A stretch of DNA of 57,303 bases from Acidobacteriota bacterium (GTDB lineage: Bacteria; Acidobacteriota; Blastocatellia; RBC074). Both the position numbers and the translations under genes were made by a program. Location: positions 1-57,303 of the forward strand of contig JAFDVL010000118.1 in the NCBI GenBank assembly GCA_018268995.1. The letters are read 5' to 3'. This document shows positions 23,334 to 32,235 of this stretch, one piece after another (the stretch's first letter is position 1; every line of letters starts with the position of its first letter). The notes under the pieces are model-generated. The model was given only the letters and a program-made list of their open reading frames with translations. It did not search any database and was not told the origin of the DNA.

Positions 23334-24398
23334 ATGCGCTATATCGTTCAAGGAGCCGGAGCGATTGGTTGCCTCGTTGGTGGCTTGCTTGCGGATTCAG
23401 GCGCAGAAGTCATTCTGATCGCACGCCCATCGCAAGCAGATACCATCAATCAACATGGCATCACCATTCATTCTGTTTTTCACCCGACCAAACAGGTTAC
23501 CAACATTAAAGCTGTCACTTCGCCACACGACATCGCGCCGCAACCCGGCGATGTGTTAATGCTGGCAGTCAAAAGCACGCAAACCAATCATTGCATTCAC
23601 GAATTGCACGAGGTGTTCCCTCAGGACACGCCGCTCTTTTGCCTGCAAAATGGGGTGCGCAATGAAACGACTGCCGCCGAAAGATTTTTGCACGTGTATG
23701 GCGTGATGATCGCTGCTTGCGTGAACCATTTGGAACCAGGCGTCGTCTGCCACACCCTGAAGCAGGATTTGGTGATTGGCAACTATCCGCTTGGTTGCGA
23801 CGAGATCGCGACCAAAGTGGCGCAGGATTTGTCAAAGGCGGGATTTAATGCTGTCCTTTCAGGGCATGTGATGGCGGCAAAATGGGGCAAGCTGGTGCTG
23901 AATTTGACGAATGCCTTGCTGGCCGCAACGGGACATCATTTGCAGCTGGCCTGGAATCTTCCTGAAGTCAGTTTGCTGATGGCAGAAGTACAGGAAGAAG
24001 GCATCCATGTGGTCGAGGCATCAGGGATTCCGCTGGCAGAAGGCAACAGTCCTTTGGACGTTTATGCAATGACGCGCAAAACGCGTGAGGTTGGGGAAAA
24101 TGTGCCAGATCAGGAAGCCATTCGCGCAGCTGAAAATTTGCCAGAAAACCACCGCACGTATGTTTCGACGTGGTTTGATCTGAAGCGCCAGCACGGTGAA
24201 TGTGAAGCCAGCTATCTGAACGGCGAAATCCTCTTGCTAGGCGAGAAACATTCGATCCCGACCCCGTATAATTTTGCTTTGCTGGATCTTGTTGAGCGAA
24301 TGGCCGCGCAACATTTCCCCCCAGGGCATTACTCCATTGCAGAAGTACGAGAAATGATTGAGCAGAAGAAAGCTGAACTAACTCAGCCCAGTGCCTAG
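23334..24398 (+). CDS. panE: Ketopantoate reductase family protein (PanE/ApbA)
   Basis: A 354-residue NADPH-dependent reductase expected to convert 2-dehydropantoate to pantoate in pantothenate and coenzyme A synthesis. The Rossmann motif GAGAIGCLVGGLL sits at residues 8-20. The central KWGKLVLNLTNAL segment carries the catalytic-lysine region, and the C-terminal helical domain has the expected E..YLNGEI signature near residues 290-300. It is somewhat longer than the E. coli enzyme (303 residues). The family includes paralogues acting on other 2-oxoacids, so the substrate is probable and not proved. The ATG at 23334 directly precedes the Rossmann strand. It lies downstream of the tRNA gene. 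Confidence 0.82.
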   Translation: MRYIVQGAGAIGCLVGGLLADSGAEVILIARPSQADTINQHGITIHSVFHPTKQVTNIKAVTSPHDIAPQPGDVLMLAVKSTQTNHCIHELHEVFPQDTPLFCLQNGVRNETTAAERFLHVYGVMIAACVNHLEPGVVCHTLKQDLVIGNYPLGCDEIATKVAQDLSKAGFNAVLSGHVMAAKWGKLVLNLTNALLAATGHHLQLAWNLPEVSLLMAEVQEEGIHVVEASGIPLAEGNSPLDVYAMTRKTREVGENVPDQEAIRAAENLPENHRTYVSTWFDLKRQHGECEASYLNGEILLLGEKHSIPTPYNFALLDLVERMAAQHFPPGHYSIAEVREMIEQKKAELTQPSA

Positions 24399-24424
24399 TT
24401 GGCACCTCTGACCAACGGGGATGT

Positions 24425-24769
24425 ATGAGCTTTTTCATCGCGGGTTTTGATCTTGTAGTCCTCTCGTTTTTCCAGAAAAACGCGGAGCCAGAGACGCCCA
24501 CGAAAACCGTGCTGGAATCAGATGCTGACGCCGAGCGGATTCGCATTCGTTGTCCGTTGTGCCTGTGGCAACCAAATGCCGGCAGCCGTTGGTACTGTGG
24601 CAGCGTTGGCAATCCTGAATATTTCTTCAGCGGATGTGGGACAGGTTGGAACACTTTTGATACACAAGGATTATGCCCTGGCTGTGGGCATCAATGGCGC
24701 TGGACAGCGTGTTTATCTTGCTGGCAATGGTCTCTGCATGAAGATTGGTATACAAGAGAACCAGAGTAA
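24425..24769 (+). CDS. Small zinc-ribbon-like protein
   Basis: A 114-residue protein of unknown function. The C-terminal half is rich in paired cysteines and tryptophans: CPLCLW near residue 43, then RWYC, GCGTGWNTFDTQ, CPGCGHQW and CLSCWQW. This suits two or more zinc knuckles of a small conserved bacterial family I recognise by pattern only. The N-terminal 40 residues are hydrophobic, then acidic, and could be a loose membrane-contact or regulatory segment. The ATG at 24425 follows a G-rich stretch. It lies 26 bases after panE on the same strand and converges with cusB, only 12 bases apart. Confidence 0.65.
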   Translation: MSFFIAGFDLVVLSFFQKNAEPETPTKTVLESDADAERIRIRCPLCLWQPNAGSRWYCGSVGNPEYFFSGCGTGWNTFDTQGLCPGCGHQWRWTACLSCWQWSLHEDWYTREPE

Positions 24770-24781
24770 GCGGCTTAGAGT

Positions 24782-26077
24782 TTAATTCACCCGTCTGCCC
24801 ATTTCTGCCCGCAAAAAGAAACTGCCTTCTGTCACAACTTGTTCGCCCGCGCTTACTCCACTCACAACCCGTACTGCATCTCCGACTTCTTCAGCGAGCT
24901 GTAATTTTCGCACCTGAAATTGTCCTCCGCCCAGATGTACAAAAACGACCTGATCGCTGCCAACGGTTTGCAGGGCGGCTTTGGGAATAACCAGCGCTTC
25001 CTGCGTGCCGGTTGTATTCAGCGCCACATCAACAAACATCCCGATTTTTAGCGCCTGGTTCGGATTGGCAACTTCAATGCGGGCCTGTGCTGTTCGCGTA
25101 TTAGGATCAACTCGCGGATCAAGGTAAGAAATGGTGCCGCTGAATTGACGACCGGGATATGATGGCGTTGAAATCAACACTTTTGCACCCATTCGCATTA
25201 CGCCAAAGTCTTTTTCATAAATATTTCCCATCACCCACACGGTCGAAAGGTCTGTCACTGAAAATAAACTGTCAGGCATTGATACGACTTGTCCGACATT
25301 CACACTGCGCGCGGTAATAACACCGGAAGATGGGGAGGGAACGGTAACTTCAGCACGCACATTGGAGGCATTTTTCAGGTCGTCAATTTGGGCATCGGTT
25401 AGCCCCAGCAATTTTAGCCGCTGCCGATGACTGGCGTGTTCGGCATGATGTTCCTGCAACTGGGCTTCGATTTCCTGCTTTTCCTGCACACTGATGGCAC
25501 CAATCTCAGCCAGCTTGCGATAGCGTTCGGCTTGTGTGACGTGCAAATTCAAATTGGCCTCGACTTTCAGATATTCCATCTGTTCCTGTGCCAAGTCTGT
25601 GCTGAAAATCGTAGCGAGCGTTTGGCCTTTTTTTACATGATCGCCCAGCTGTGCATGGACGGCTGTGACGCGACCTCCGACCAGCGGTGTGACGCGCGTT
25701 TCCTTGTAGGCATTGGCTTGCACCGTGCCTGTCGTGCGCAGTTGATTGGCGACAAGTTGTGCTTTGACTTCAGCGAATTGCAGCTTGATTCGCGCCACCA
25801 TTTCAGGCGCTAACGTCAGATTGGCTTTTCCCGTTGGCACCGCAACGTCATTGCCCGAAATGGATTCGACGGTTGGTACTTCGCGGCCTGCGGTTTGCCG
25901 GCTGACGCTTTCGACACTTGGGACTTCACGCCCGGCCAAACCGGTTGACTTCGTTGGACGACGCCAAATGATAGCGGCGACAATCACGATCACAAGCAAC
26001 GCAAGCCCCGCGATCAGCAAGGGCCAGCGACGTTTGCTGGGCAAAGACGGTTCTTGTTCGGCGGTTGGTTCATCCAT
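24782..26077 (-). CDS. cusB: CusB/CzcB-type efflux periplasmic adaptor
   Basis: A 431-residue membrane-fusion protein linking the CusA pump to the outer-membrane channel for heavy-metal export. After a short cytoplasmic N-terminus, one membrane helix (LLIAGLALLVIVIVAAIIW, about 20-38) is followed by lipoyl/barrel-sandwich halves (RVTPLVGGRVTAVHAQLGDHV and VPSPSSGVITARSVNVGQVV), a helical hairpin between them and beta-barrel domains. The periplasmic linker carries a tandem 13-residue repeat, GREVPSVESVSRQ then GREVPTVESISGN. The ATG at 26077 lies 4 bases after the cusC stop. A TTG at 26092 within cusC is an alternative. It is the last gene of the operon. Confidence 0.9.
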   Translation of the reverse strand: MDEPTAEQEPSLPSKRRWPLLIAGLALLVIVIVAAIIWRRPTKSTGLAGREVPSVESVSRQTAGREVPTVESISGNDVAVPTGKANLTLAPEMVARIKLQFAEVKAQLVANQLRTTGTVQANAYKETRVTPLVGGRVTAVHAQLGDHVKKGQTLATIFSTDLAQEQMEYLKVEANLNLHVTQAERYRKLAEIGAISVQEKQEIEAQLQEHHAEHASHRQRLKLLGLTDAQIDDLKNASNVRAEVTVPSPSSGVITARSVNVGQVVSMPDSLFSVTDLSTVWVMGNIYEKDFGVMRMGAKVLISTPSYPGRQFSGTISYLDPRVDPNTRTAQARIEVANPNQALKIGMFVDVALNTTGTQEALVIPKAALQTVGSDQVVFVHLGGGQFQVRKLQLAEEVGDAVRVVSGVSAGEQVVTEGSFFLRAEMGRRVN

Positions 26078-26081
26078 AAAA

Positions 26082-27347
26082 TTATTGGCCAATCCTCGTG
26101 CCTGTAACAGTTTCTACTTCGGTTCGCGCCAGAAATTCTTCTTTCAAGGCCGCCGTGTAACTCATTTGCACTTCGACCAATCGCCTTTGCTCTGCCAACA
26201 CATCTGTGGTGCGCAAGTATCCGAGATCAAAGCTGGCCCGCACGACGCGCAAATTGTTTTGCGATGCCGCAAGCAAGTCAGTGTTGTAGGTTTTCAGCAC
26301 GCGCGCTGCACCCTGCCAACGGGCGTATGCCGCTGCGACCTCGCGACGAATCATCGTTTCGATGAACTCACGGCGCAATCTGGCTTCGTCTTTAGCCGCG
26401 ACGGCGGCCTCAATATTGCCCTGATTTTTATTGCGCGTGGGCAAGGTGATCGTGACACCAGCGCGCACCATTCCATTGCTCATGGCAACGCGTTCCAATG
26501 CGCCGTCGTGCGAAAAACCGAATTGGTCGAATCGCCAGCTTTGAAAGCCTAATTCGGCAAAAACACTCAGATCATATTTACCTTCGGTTTTTGCTTGTTC
26601 GATCATCGCGTCCGCCACGGTTTCCGCCACGCGTGCCGCTTGCAGGTCAGGGCGGGAATTGAAGGCCGTTTGCAGCAAGGTTTCTTTGGTCAACGTAAGC
26701 GGTATTTCAGAAAATTCATCACGGAATTTGATGTCTTCTTCTGCGCCAAGCAATGCCTTGAGTTCTTCCTGCAAGACCACGACGCGACTGGCAAAGGTTT
26801 GTTTCTGCGCTTCCAGCTTGCTGACTTCGACTTGTAATTGGCTTTGCTCCAGGGGCGCGCTGGCTCCTTCTGTCACGCGGGCTTTGATGATGCGATAGCT
26901 GTTTTGATTGAGTTCCAGCAATCGGTCATTCAGTTCCAGATTGCGCATCGCTTCGACAGCTTCGCCGTATTTCGTTCGTACTTCGGCAGTCAGGCGGCGC
27001 TCGCGTTCAGCGACTTCGTATTTCATTCGTTCCAGTTCGCGTTCGGCAACTTCGATGCGGCGCGAACGACGCCCGCCTGCTTCTAATGGCACGCTCATCA
27101 TGACCGAAGCGGATTTCATGCTGGTATCTCTGAGACTGGAAAGCCCGGAAGTTTCCAGCATCGGATTGGCGCGCAATCCAGCTTGTTTCAAGCGTCCGGC
27201 GGCGATTTCCAGTTGCTTTCGATCCGCCTGAATATTTTTGTTGTTGGCAAGCGCATATTTCACCGCGTCCTCCAGCCCCATTTCATTGGTTTGAGCGAGG
27301 GCCACAGTCGCGAGCAAGATAAGCAAGATCACAGCCTGGTACTTCAT
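26082..27347 (-). CDS. cusC: TolC-family outer-membrane efflux protein (CusC/CzcC-like)
   Basis: A 421-residue outer-membrane channel. A signal peptide (MKYQAVILLILLATVALAQ, about 1-19) precedes two outer-membrane-efflux repeats of long alpha-helices (AVKYALANNKNIQADRKQLE and RPDLQAARVAETVADAMIEQ starts). The LEDAVKYALANNKNI and LRANPMLETSGL segments are typical of metal-type TolC proteins. It lies between the cytochrome c and cusB genes on the same strand and would complete a CusCBA tripartite exporter. Confidence 0.92.
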   Translation of the reverse strand: MKYQAVILLILLATVALAQTNEMGLEDAVKYALANNKNIQADRKQLEIAAGRLKQAGLRANPMLETSGLSSLRDTSMKSASVMMSVPLEAGGRRSRRIEVAERELERMKYEVAERERRLTAEVRTKYGEAVEAMRNLELNDRLLELNQNSYRIIKARVTEGASAPLEQSQLQVEVSKLEAQKQTFASRVVVLQEELKALLGAEEDIKFRDEFSEIPLTLTKETLLQTAFNSRPDLQAARVAETVADAMIEQAKTEGKYDLSVFAELGFQSWRFDQFGFSHDGALERVAMSNGMVRAGVTITLPTRNKNQGNIEAAVAAKDEARLRREFIETMIRREVAAAYARWQGAARVLKTYNTDLLAASQNNLRVVRASFDLGYLRTTDVLAEQRRLVEVQMSYTAALKEEFLARTEVETVTGTRIGQ

Positions 27348-27395
27348 AAAAAATAACGCGAGGCCGGATTCGCTCTGCGCCCCGCGTCTCCACAG

Positions 27396-27725
27396 TCAGC
27401 GTTTTTGAATTTCCTTGTAAACAAATTTCGCCAACTCCTGAATTTGTTCTTCGCTCAACTTATCTTTGAACGCAGGCATCACGCCCGATCCGTTTTTGAT
27501 TTGAGCTTCGATTTGTTCCAGCGAGCGCTGCATCGGCATCCCGGTCGTCAGATTCGCACCGACTCCGCCTTTTCCTTCAGGGCCATGACAAACAGCACAC
27601 TGCTGGCTGGCGAACAATGCGCGCGTGACTGCGACATCCTTCACGGCAATGCCGCCGGAAGAGGTTTGCCCACAGGCCCCCGCAAGAATTGCTGCAAAAA
27701 CTACGAGTGATTTGAGGTGTTTCAT
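27396..27725 (-). CDS. Small c-type cytochrome lipoprotein
   Basis: A 109-residue exported protein. The signal peptide ends in a lipobox (LAGAC, about residue 18), predicting a lipid-anchored periplasmic protein. One haem site, CAVCH, is followed by GPEGKGGVGANL and a distal methionine in GVMPAFKDKLSEEQIQ, so this is a class I monohaem cytochrome c. The ATG at 27725 begins the lysine-rich signal sequence. Fourteen upstream codons are not signal-like and are excluded. It may accept electrons in periplasmic Cu(I) oxidation or supply the respiratory chain. Its role within a copper operon is inferred. Confidence 0.87.
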   Translation of the reverse strand: MKHLKSLVVFAAILAGACGQTSSGGIAVKDVAVTRALFASQQCAVCHGPEGKGGVGANLTTGMPMQRSLEQIEAQIKNGSGVMPAFKDKLSEEQIQELAKFVYKEIQKR

Positions 27726-27773
27726 TGTTTTGATGTCTCCAGGGTTAGTCCTTTGTATGTCCTTCATGAAAAA

Positions 27774-28325
27774 TTACGCGATGCGTTTTGCCATAAAGAT
27801 ATCCGGCTTGCCAGGCCCATTCGCATCGGGGATCACGCCCACGATGACGAATCCCATCTTTTGGTAAAACGCATACGGGTGATTCTTGTGATTTTCAATA
27901 TTGGCGACGTGTTCCCACACGTTTGGATATAAATCAACGTTCGAGAGAGAAGTCCGATTATCCTCGTCATCGGTGCCAAGATAAAGCGTGACCGCGCCGC
28001 GCGCTTTGACGATAGCTTCCAGGTCTTGTACCAACAATCGCGCCAATCCCTGCCCGCGTGATGTTTCGCTGACGACAAGTGGATGCAATTCCCAAGCGTG
28101 TCCATTGTACTGGTTAATGCCGCCAACCCATCCGATGACATTGCTGTTGTGGTCAATTGCAATGCGGCTGACGCGATCTTCTTCCAGGGACTCGCGTACT
28201 TCTTCTAACGCCGCTTCCAGTGTCGGCCAAGCTTCTGGCGCGGAGTGTTTGAAGGATTCGTAGAGCAATTGAGCGCATTGCTGAATGGCTTGTTCGTTGT
28301 CGGGTGTCAGGGTAATAATTTGCAT
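27774..28325 (-). CDS. GNAT acetyltransferase resembling aminoglycoside 6'-N-acetyltransferase
   Basis: A 183-residue GNAT enzyme. It matches the AAC(6')-Ia/Ii type from memory at several diagnostic blocks: AWPTLEAALEEVRE near residue 33, GWVGGINQYNGHAWELHPLVV (about 70-90), the acetyl-CoA loop SRGQGLARLL, YLGTDDEDNRTSLSN (about 117-131), then HPYAFYQKMGFVIVG and DANGPGKPDIFMA near the C-terminus. Acetylation of an amino group with acetyl-CoA is expected. Whether aminoglycosides or an endogenous amine are the substrate is unknown. The ATG at 28325 has GGAGGGAA just upstream, partly supplied by a palindromic element. It lies inside the metal-efflux operon. Confidence 0.85.
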   Translation of the reverse strand: MQIITLTPDNEQAIQQCAQLLYESFKHSAPEAWPTLEAALEEVRESLEEDRVSRIAIDHNSNVIGWVGGINQYNGHAWELHPLVVSETSRGQGLARLLVQDLEAIVKARGAVTLYLGTDDEDNRTSLSNVDLYPNVWEHVANIENHKNHPYAFYQKMGFVIVGVIPDANGPGKPDIFMAKRIA

Positions 28326-28330
28326 CTTCC

Positions 28331-28438
28331 CTCCAGGGAGCGCACGCGGCTCGCGTGCTTACTTCACTAAGACTTCCTCCTGATTTTCAGTGAACTCCTG
28401 GGGCGACGAAGCACGTGAGCCGCGTGCGCTCCCTGGAG
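28331..28438. repeat. Facing-arm element overlapping the 3' end of cusA
   Basis: The left arm CTCCAGGGAGCGCACGCGGC... (28331-28360) and the right arm ...CGCGTGCGCTCCCTGGAG (28408-28438) are reverse complements with a spacer of about 47 bases. It is the GGGAGCGCACGCG family seen at 12922-13025. Nearly the whole element is read as the last 26 codons of cusA, whose TAA is at 28359-28361. The left edge also forms the ribosome-binding site of the acetyltransferase gene. Confidence 0.8.
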
Positions 28439-31400
28439 TTTTCAATTCACGTTCCCGCAGCCAAAAGAAAATCACGGGCGTCACAACCAACACGTGCAGC
28501 AGGGAACTTACCATTCCGCCCAACACAGGCGTTGCCAGTGGTTTCATGACTTCGGAACCTGCGCGTGTGCTCCACATAATCGGCAGCAAACTTGCGACAA
28601 TCGTTGAGACGGTCATGACTTTCGGGCGCAACCGCAACAGCGCCCCTTCGGTAATCGCTGCCATCAAATCTTTGCGCGTCATGGCTTCACCGTTTTCTGC
28701 TTTTTCGGCTTGTTTGCGCGCAACCGCTTCTTCCAGATAAATCACCATCACCACGCCCGTTTGCACCGCTGTCCCAAAGAGCGCGATGAAGCCGACCCAG
28801 ACCGCGACCGAAAAATTGTAGCCCATCGCATACAGCAAAAACACGCCGCCTGTCAGCGCGAACGGCACAGCGAGCAATACATGTGCGGCCTCAAGAAATG
28901 AGTTGTACGTCAGGTAAAGCAGCACGAAGATTACGACCAGCACAACAGGCAGCACAATTTGCAACCGCTCCTTGGCGCGCAACTGATTTTCGTATTCGCC
29001 GCTCCACTGGAAATAGTATCCGGCAGGCAATTGAATTTGTTGCTGCAAGGTTCGTTTGGCTTCTTCGACAAAGCTGCCGACATCACGTCCGCGGACGTTC
29101 ATCACGACTGTCGCGCGCAGCAAACCGTTCTCGCTCGAAATCATAAATGGCCCGTTTTCACTGGTGATCGTGGCAACCTGACTCAGCGGAATTTGTTGTG
29201 GCCCAACCAAAACATTCGCAATCTGACGCGGATCGCTGCGATACTCGGGCGCGTAGCGAACCCGGACGGGGAAGCGTTGGCGGCCTTCAATCGTGACGCT
29301 CAGGTTGGTTTCGCCGACAGCTTTTTCAATTACGTCCTGCACGTCGCCGACCGATAAACCGTAACGCGCGGCAGCTTCGCGGTTGACCTTGATGTTCAGG
29401 TACGGCGCGCCTGCGATTTGTTCGGGATACACGTCGTTTGCGCCGGGAATTTGATTCAGCAACTTTGCCGCAGCCTGCGCGCGTTCTTCGAGCGTCTTCA
29501 AATCATTGCCGAAAATTTTCAGTCCGACTTGGGTGCGAATGCCGGTCGAAAGCATATCAATGCGATTGCGAATTGGTTGCGTCCAGATGTTTGTGACGCC
29601 GGGCATACTGACTTTGGCATCCAGTTCAGCGATCAGTTTTTCGCGTGTCATTCCGGGTCGCCATTTTTCGCGCGGTTTCAGGTGGATGACGGTTTCGATC
29701 ATGTTCGTGGGCGAAGGATCGGTTGAAGTTTCAGCGCGTCCTGGTTTGCCAACCGCCCATTCGACTTCGGGAACGCTCTTGATGATTTCGTCCTGTTTGC
29801 TCGTGATTTCCAGCGCCTGCGGCAAGGATACGCTCGTGTCGGTCACAGGCATAAACATAATGTCGCCTTCATCCAGCGTGGGCATAAACTCGTTGCCAAT
29901 CGGATGCAGACGCTGAATGATGCCGGACAGAACGGGAATATTCGCTGTTGCAATACGAACCTGCGGCAACCAATTCGCGGACGTGGCGAGCAGCAGCGCG
30001 ATCACGAGTAAAAGCATTGCTGCGGCAATAGTGACGAAGCGATGCGTCAGGGCAAATCGAAGCAGCGGCTTGTACAAAAACTGCAAAAACCGCATCACCG
30101 GATTGTCTTCTTCTTTATGAAATTTACCGCCGAGCAGGAATGTGCAAAGCACGGGCACAAACGTTACGGCAATGATGGTCGCGCCCACCATCGCAAACGT
30201 TTTCGTGAATGCCAGCGGATGAAACAGCTTGCCTTCCTGCCCGGTCAACGCAAAGACGGGAATGAACGCCAGAATAATAATCGCCATCGAAAAGAATACC
30301 GGACGCCCGACGAGTTGCGTTGCGTCCAGTACAGTGTCCCAAACCAATTGGCGATCTTTCGGATCAACCTGCCGCTTTTCCAAATAACGAAAACAGTTTT
30401 CCGTCACGACGATTCCAGCATCCACCAACACACCAATTGCAATCGCAATCCCTGCAAGCGACATCAGGTTTGATGAGATGCCGACGTAGTGCATCAGCAA
30501 AAACGAAGTTAGCACCGCCAGCGGCAGCGGCAGCGTCACGATCAAAATCGAGCGGAAGTGAAATAGAAAAATAATGTGTGCCAGCGTGACAAGCAGGATT
30601 TCTTCCAGCAGGGATACTTTCAATGTGTCTATGGCGCGATTGATCAGTTCGGTGCGGTCGTAAAATGGCACGATCTTCACGCCCGGCGGCAAGCCGTTTT
30701 TGAGTTCTTCAATCTTCTGCTTGACGGCATTGATGACATTGAGCGTGTCTACGCCGTAGCGGGCTACGACGACACCACCGACCGCTTCTTTGCCGTTTTT
30801 GTCGAGCGCGCCCTGACGAAACGCGCCGCCGATTTTCACGTCGGCCACGTTCTTCACGTAAATCGGCGTCCCGCCGCGCGAAGCAATTACGATGTTCGCA
30901 ATGTCGTCTGTGGATTCGATTAGGCCGATACCACGCACGACTGTCCATGTGCCGCCGGATTCGACCACGTTGCCGCCAACGTTGTTGTTGCTGCGTTCGA
31001 CTGCGGACACGACGGAACTCAGTGGCAAGTCATAAGCTCGCAAGCGATTCGGATCAACGTCAATTTGATATTGCTGCACATAGCCGCCGACGCTGCCGAC
31101 CTCTGCCACGCCGGGCACCGCATTGAGCTGATAGCGCACAAACCAATCCTGCAACGAACGAAGCTCAATCAGGCTGTGCTTATCGCTTTCAATCGTGTAC
31201 CAGAAAATCTGACCAACGCCCGTTGCATCCGGCCCCAACGTAGGTTTGACGCCGCTCGGCAAATTGCCGCTGACCAGCGTCAATCGTTCCAGCACACGCG
31301 TCCGAGCAAAATACAAATCCACATTGTCCTCAAAGATCACGTTGATCATTGAGAAGCCAAATGCAGATTGTGAGCGTACAACTTTCACGCCCGCCAGACC

Positions 31401-31622
31401 TTGCAGATTGACGGTCAGCGGATAGGTAATTTGGTCTTCAACTTCCTGCGGACTGCGCCCCGTCCAATCCGTGAAGACAATCACCTGGTTTTCACTCAAA
31501 TCAGGAATTGCATCAATCGGCGTGTGCATCAAGGCGTAATATCCCCAGCCTGCCAGCGCCAGATAAATCGCGATGACGATGAAGCGATTCTTGAGTGAAA
31601 ATTGGATGAGACGATTGATCAT
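28359..31622 (-). CDS. cusA: CusA/CzcA heavy-metal efflux RND pump
   Basis: A 1087-residue inner-membrane RND transporter driven by protons, with 12 membrane segments and two large periplasmic loops. CusA/CzcA features: N-terminal MINRLIQFSLKNRF, FTDWTGRSPQEVEDQITYPL, GVGQIFWYT, LDEGDIMFMPVTDTS with GRAETSTDPSP (pore loop), and a methionine-containing periplasmic domain. Together with Met-rich neighbours this favours copper/silver over cobalt/zinc/cadmium. The ATG at 31622 matches family N-termini, and four codons upstream arise from a repeat. The last 26 residues (from about TPGSARGSRASSPQEF) are encoded by the palindromic element at 28331-28438, an unusual cytoplasmic tail. Confidence 0.95.
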   Translation of the reverse strand: MINRLIQFSLKNRFIVIAIYLALAGWGYYALMHTPIDAIPDLSENQVIVFTDWTGRSPQEVEDQITYPLTVNLQGLAGVKVVRSQSAFGFSMINVIFEDNVDLYFARTRVLERLTLVSGNLPSGVKPTLGPDATGVGQIFWYTIESDKHSLIELRSLQDWFVRYQLNAVPGVAEVGSVGGYVQQYQIDVDPNRLRAYDLPLSSVVSAVERSNNNVGGNVVESGGTWTVVRGIGLIESTDDIANIVIASRGGTPIYVKNVADVKIGGAFRQGALDKNGKEAVGGVVVARYGVDTLNVINAVKQKIEELKNGLPPGVKIVPFYDRTELINRAIDTLKVSLLEEILLVTLAHIIFLFHFRSILIVTLPLPLAVLTSFLLMHYVGISSNLMSLAGIAIAIGVLVDAGIVVTENCFRYLEKRQVDPKDRQLVWDTVLDATQLVGRPVFFSMAIIILAFIPVFALTGQEGKLFHPLAFTKTFAMVGATIIAVTFVPVLCTFLLGGKFHKEEDNPVMRFLQFLYKPLLRFALTHRFVTIAAAMLLLVIALLLATSANWLPQVRIATANIPVLSGIIQRLHPIGNEFMPTLDEGDIMFMPVTDTSVSLPQALEITSKQDEIIKSVPEVEWAVGKPGRAETSTDPSPTNMIETVIHLKPREKWRPGMTREKLIAELDAKVSMPGVTNIWTQPIRNRIDMLSTGIRTQVGLKIFGNDLKTLEERAQAAAKLLNQIPGANDVYPEQIAGAPYLNIKVNREAAARYGLSVGDVQDVIEKAVGETNLSVTIEGRQRFPVRVRYAPEYRSDPRQIANVLVGPQQIPLSQVATITSENGPFMISSENGLLRATVVMNVRGRDVGSFVEEAKRTLQQQIQLPAGYYFQWSGEYENQLRAKERLQIVLPVVLVVIFVLLYLTYNSFLEAAHVLLAVPFALTGGVFLLYAMGYNFSVAVWVGFIALFGTAVQTGVVMVIYLEEAVARKQAEKAENGEAMTRKDLMAAITEGALLRLRPKVMTVSTIVASLLPIMWSTRAGSEVMKPLATPVLGGMVSSLLHVLVVTPVIFFWLRERELKTPGSARGSRASSPQEFTENQEEVLVK

Positions 31623-31743
31623 GTCATTGGTCATCGGTCATCGGTCAGTAGTCATTGATCATTTGCCTTCAGGTTTGCAACTTCATGGAAACACGCCCCC
31701 TGCAAACCGAAAACAAATGACAAGTGACAACTGACCAATGACT
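31623..31743. repeat. Facing-arm element, GTCATTGGTCA family
   Basis: The left arm has GTCATTGGTCATCGGTCATC... (31623-31662). The right arm (about 31714-31743) is its loose reverse complement (TGACAACTGACCAATGACT), with a spacer of about 50 bases. It fills the gap between the FixH/YtkA-like and cusA genes and resembles the GGTCAGTGGTC elements at 4681 and 53482. Confidence 0.65.
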
Positions 31744-32218
31744 ATTTCAAGTGAATCGGGAATTCTATTTTCCCTTCGCCAGCACTGCCTTTGTAAGTAA
31801 CATGAACATTCCACGTGCCAGCCATTTCCAGATGAACAGTTGCCTGATAGATACCAGGCGTGTTTGTCGTCACCAGCTTCACATTGTTTTTCATGTACGG
31901 CATCGTCGGCGGCATGGCGGGCATATCAATGAACATCGTAATTGCCCCGACATCTACTGGTTGTCCCGCAGCATTGCGGAATTCAACTGTGAAATCATTG
32001 TCTCCATCCTTAAGCTGGCCGAGCGCATTGCTCAGCGTTGCGGTGACATCGCCCGCTTTGCCAGAGCCAAATACTTTGCCCGTGCTGGCGACACTACTGG
32101 CTTGAGCGGGCGGTGTCCCTGTTGCGGTGCCCGCTCCGTGATTGGCAGGCGTGTCATTACAGGCAGCTAAAAAAATAAGTAGTAAGCAGGTGAAGAGTAA
32201 GAATAGTTTGTTTCTCAT
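31742..32218 (-). CDS. FixH/YtkA-like lipoprotein
   Basis: A 158-residue exported protein. The signal peptide ends in a lipobox (FLAACN, about residue 20). After a low-complexity linker, an immunoglobulin-like domain of about 100 residues (TLSNALGQLKDGDNDFTVEF to WNVHVTYKGSAGEGKIEFPI) contains FIDMPAMPPTMPYMK, the Met-rich loop typical of YtkA/FixH-like domains next to copper efflux and oxidase-assembly genes. The methionines suggest periplasmic Cu(I) binding or delivery. The ATG at 32218 begins the signal sequence. It lies 18 bases after the cupredoxin gene and upstream of cusA. Confidence 0.82.
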   Translation of the reverse strand: MRNKLFLLFTCLLLIFLAACNDTPANHGAGTATGTPPAQASSVASTGKVFGSGKAGDVTATLSNALGQLKDGDNDFTVEFRNAAGQPVDVGAITMFIDMPAMPPTMPYMKNNVKLVTTNTPGIYQATVHLEMAGTWNVHVTYKGSAGEGKIEFPIHLK

Positions 32219-32235
32219 AAATTCCTCGTCCAGGT

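Noticed and set aside
23106..23351. Minus-strand frame with a GAPGTTRTCDPLL-like string over the tRNA
   Set aside because: That string is the well-known artefact of translating a tRNA 3' end and neighbouring sequence; the DNA is tRNA exon and intron.
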